Shown here piece by piece: positions 63,270 to 64,000 of a DNA stretch of 64,000 nt. The notes under the pieces are model-generated. The model ran no database searches. It was not told where the DNA came from and saw only the letters and a list, made by a program, of their open reading frames with translations. Within the stretch, counting starts at the first letter, position 1; each line of letters opens with the position of its first letter. The stretch comes from Methylobacter sp. (GTDB taxonomy: Bacteria > Pseudomonadota > Gammaproteobacteria > Methylococcales > Methylomonadaceae), in NCBI RefSeq assembly GCF_030680395.1, contig NZ_JAUXVR010000042.1:62001-126000 (forward strand), read 5' to 3'. A program made the translations under genes and the position numbers.

Positions 63270-64000
63270 TTCCAGTCACCATCGTTACCGGTTTTCTCGG
63301 TTCCGGTAAAACCACCTTGTTGGGCAGCTTGATCAAAAGTCGGCAAAGCCGCCGTCTTGCCTTATTGATCAATGAGTTCGGTGAAGTTTCCATCGACGGG
63401 GCGCTGATTAATAGTAGCGTTGGCGATGATGAACATGTGCGGATTCATGATTTTCCTTACGGCCTGATTGCCTACGGCGATGACGAACACTTTATCCCGA
63501 CCCTGCAGGCTATCGCCGAGCGCCGGGCCAATGTCGATCATGTATTGATAGAAACCTCAGGGCTGGCGTTGCCTACAGCGGTCATGGCGTTATTGCAATC
63601 ACCTGAACTGGCCGGGGATTTTGTCCTCGATGCCACGCTGGCCGTAGTGGATACGCCTTTGCTGCTGTCCGACCAGTTTGACCGGAGCTTGAGTATTGAC
63701 AGTCCGCAGGCCGCCGTTGCCGATTCAGTCGCAACCCTGTTTGAGCAGCAACTCGAATATGCCGATGTCGTGGTATTGAACAAAATCGATACGCTGGATG
63801 AGGACGCCTTGCTGCTCGCGGAACAGCGCGTCCGTGACCGTGCACCGAATGTGCGTTTCCTCGAACTCGCTTACAATGCCCAGCTTGACATCCGGCTTGC
63901 CCTGGGTCTGCGCCTGCACCAACCCACCTTTACCGCGCACAATCACCGGTTTACGCCATTGCCCGGCTCCGATACGCCGACCTTGGACAGCCATGCAAGA
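63266..64000 (+). CDS. CobW-like COG0523 GTPase, N-terminal part (cut by window edge)
   Basis: At least 245 aa before the edge. P-loop GFLGSGKTTLLGS (residues 9-21), LALLINEFGEVSIDGAL, IETSGLALPT (switch II-like) and VVVLNKIDTL (GTP base-specific NKxD). In place of the usual GCxCC metal-binding motif the corresponding stretch reads IHDFPYGLIAYGDD (residues 60-73), so the normal CxCC site is absent. Its ATG overlaps the cobJ-cobK stop (ATGA). It fits a cobalamin-linked GTPase. Confidence 0.88.
   Translation, partial: MIPVTIVTGFLGSGKTTLLGSLIKSRQSRRLALLINEFGEVSIDGALINSSVGDDEHVRIHDFPYGLIAYGDDEHFIPTLQAIAERRANVDHVLIETSGLALPTAVMALLQSPELAGDFVLDATLAVVDTPLLLSDQFDRSLSIDSPQAAVADSVATLFEQQLEYADVVVLNKIDTLDEDALLLAEQRVRDRAPNVRFLELAYNAQLDIRLALGLRLHQPTFTAHNHRFTPLPGSDTPTLDSHAR

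Overview
The window reads as chromosomal DNA of a gammaproteobacterial methylotroph, most likely a type I methanotroph (Methylococcales). This is inferred from a tetrahydromethanopterin (H4MPT)-linked formaldehyde oxidation cluster (fae, mch, beta-RFAP synthase, several ATP-grasp and accessory genes) beside ordinary gammaproteobacterial housekeeping genes. No methane or methanol dehydrogenase genes lie inside the window, so the assignment is an inference.

Layout. 1-6.3 kb: a minus-strand housekeeping operon gyrA-serC-pheA-hisC-tyrA, with tyrA cut by the window edge. 6.5-13.1 kb: minus-strand small genes (dienelactone hydrolase, low-MW phosphatase, two membrane proteins, a pentapeptide-repeat membrane protein, a TPR lipoprotein, and a CheZ-like protein). 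13.4-18.4 kb: plus-strand exported proteins, namely a two-domain multicopper oxidase paired with a membrane-anchored cupredoxin, a GH17-like glycosidase and a D-Ala-D-Ala carboxypeptidase. 18.4-21.8 kb: a zinc module with a truncated COG0523 GTPase, a TonB-dependent receptor and a Zur repressor, with Zur-box-like palindromes before the receptor and zur.

21.9-28.4 kb is an accessory island. It has poorly conserved small ORFs, phage/ICE-type genes (an annealing-like/J-domain fusion, a Gp157 gene with an in-frame stop, an XRE regulator), two related 26-bp perfect palindromes, a 28-bp perfect inverted repeat, and a 687-aa minus-strand protein carrying a cytidine-deaminase-like zinc motif. This last gene is the best candidate here for an undescribed effector or defence protein.

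28.5-33.4 kb: pntA-pntB transhydrogenase, a GGDEF diguanylate cyclase and a MarR regulator with a cysteine-rich tail. 33.5-43.5 kb: the H4MPT/methylofuran cluster. 43.5-46.5 kb: a membrane protein and a Na+/H+ antiporter.

46.7-64 kb: a cobalamin-riboswitch-led cobalamin operon: cbtB-cbtA-ferredoxin-cobN-chlID-like, then a nuclease-like gene, cbiE, cbiX-cbiC fusion, cbiD, cbiL, cbiF, a short cbiG, a cobJ-cobK fusion and a cobW-like GTPase running off the edge. It mixes early (CbiX) and late (CobN/ChlID) cobalt-insertion machinery. CobN carries a large histidine-rich insertion. The gaps between these genes are filled with long-armed palindromic repeats of several families.
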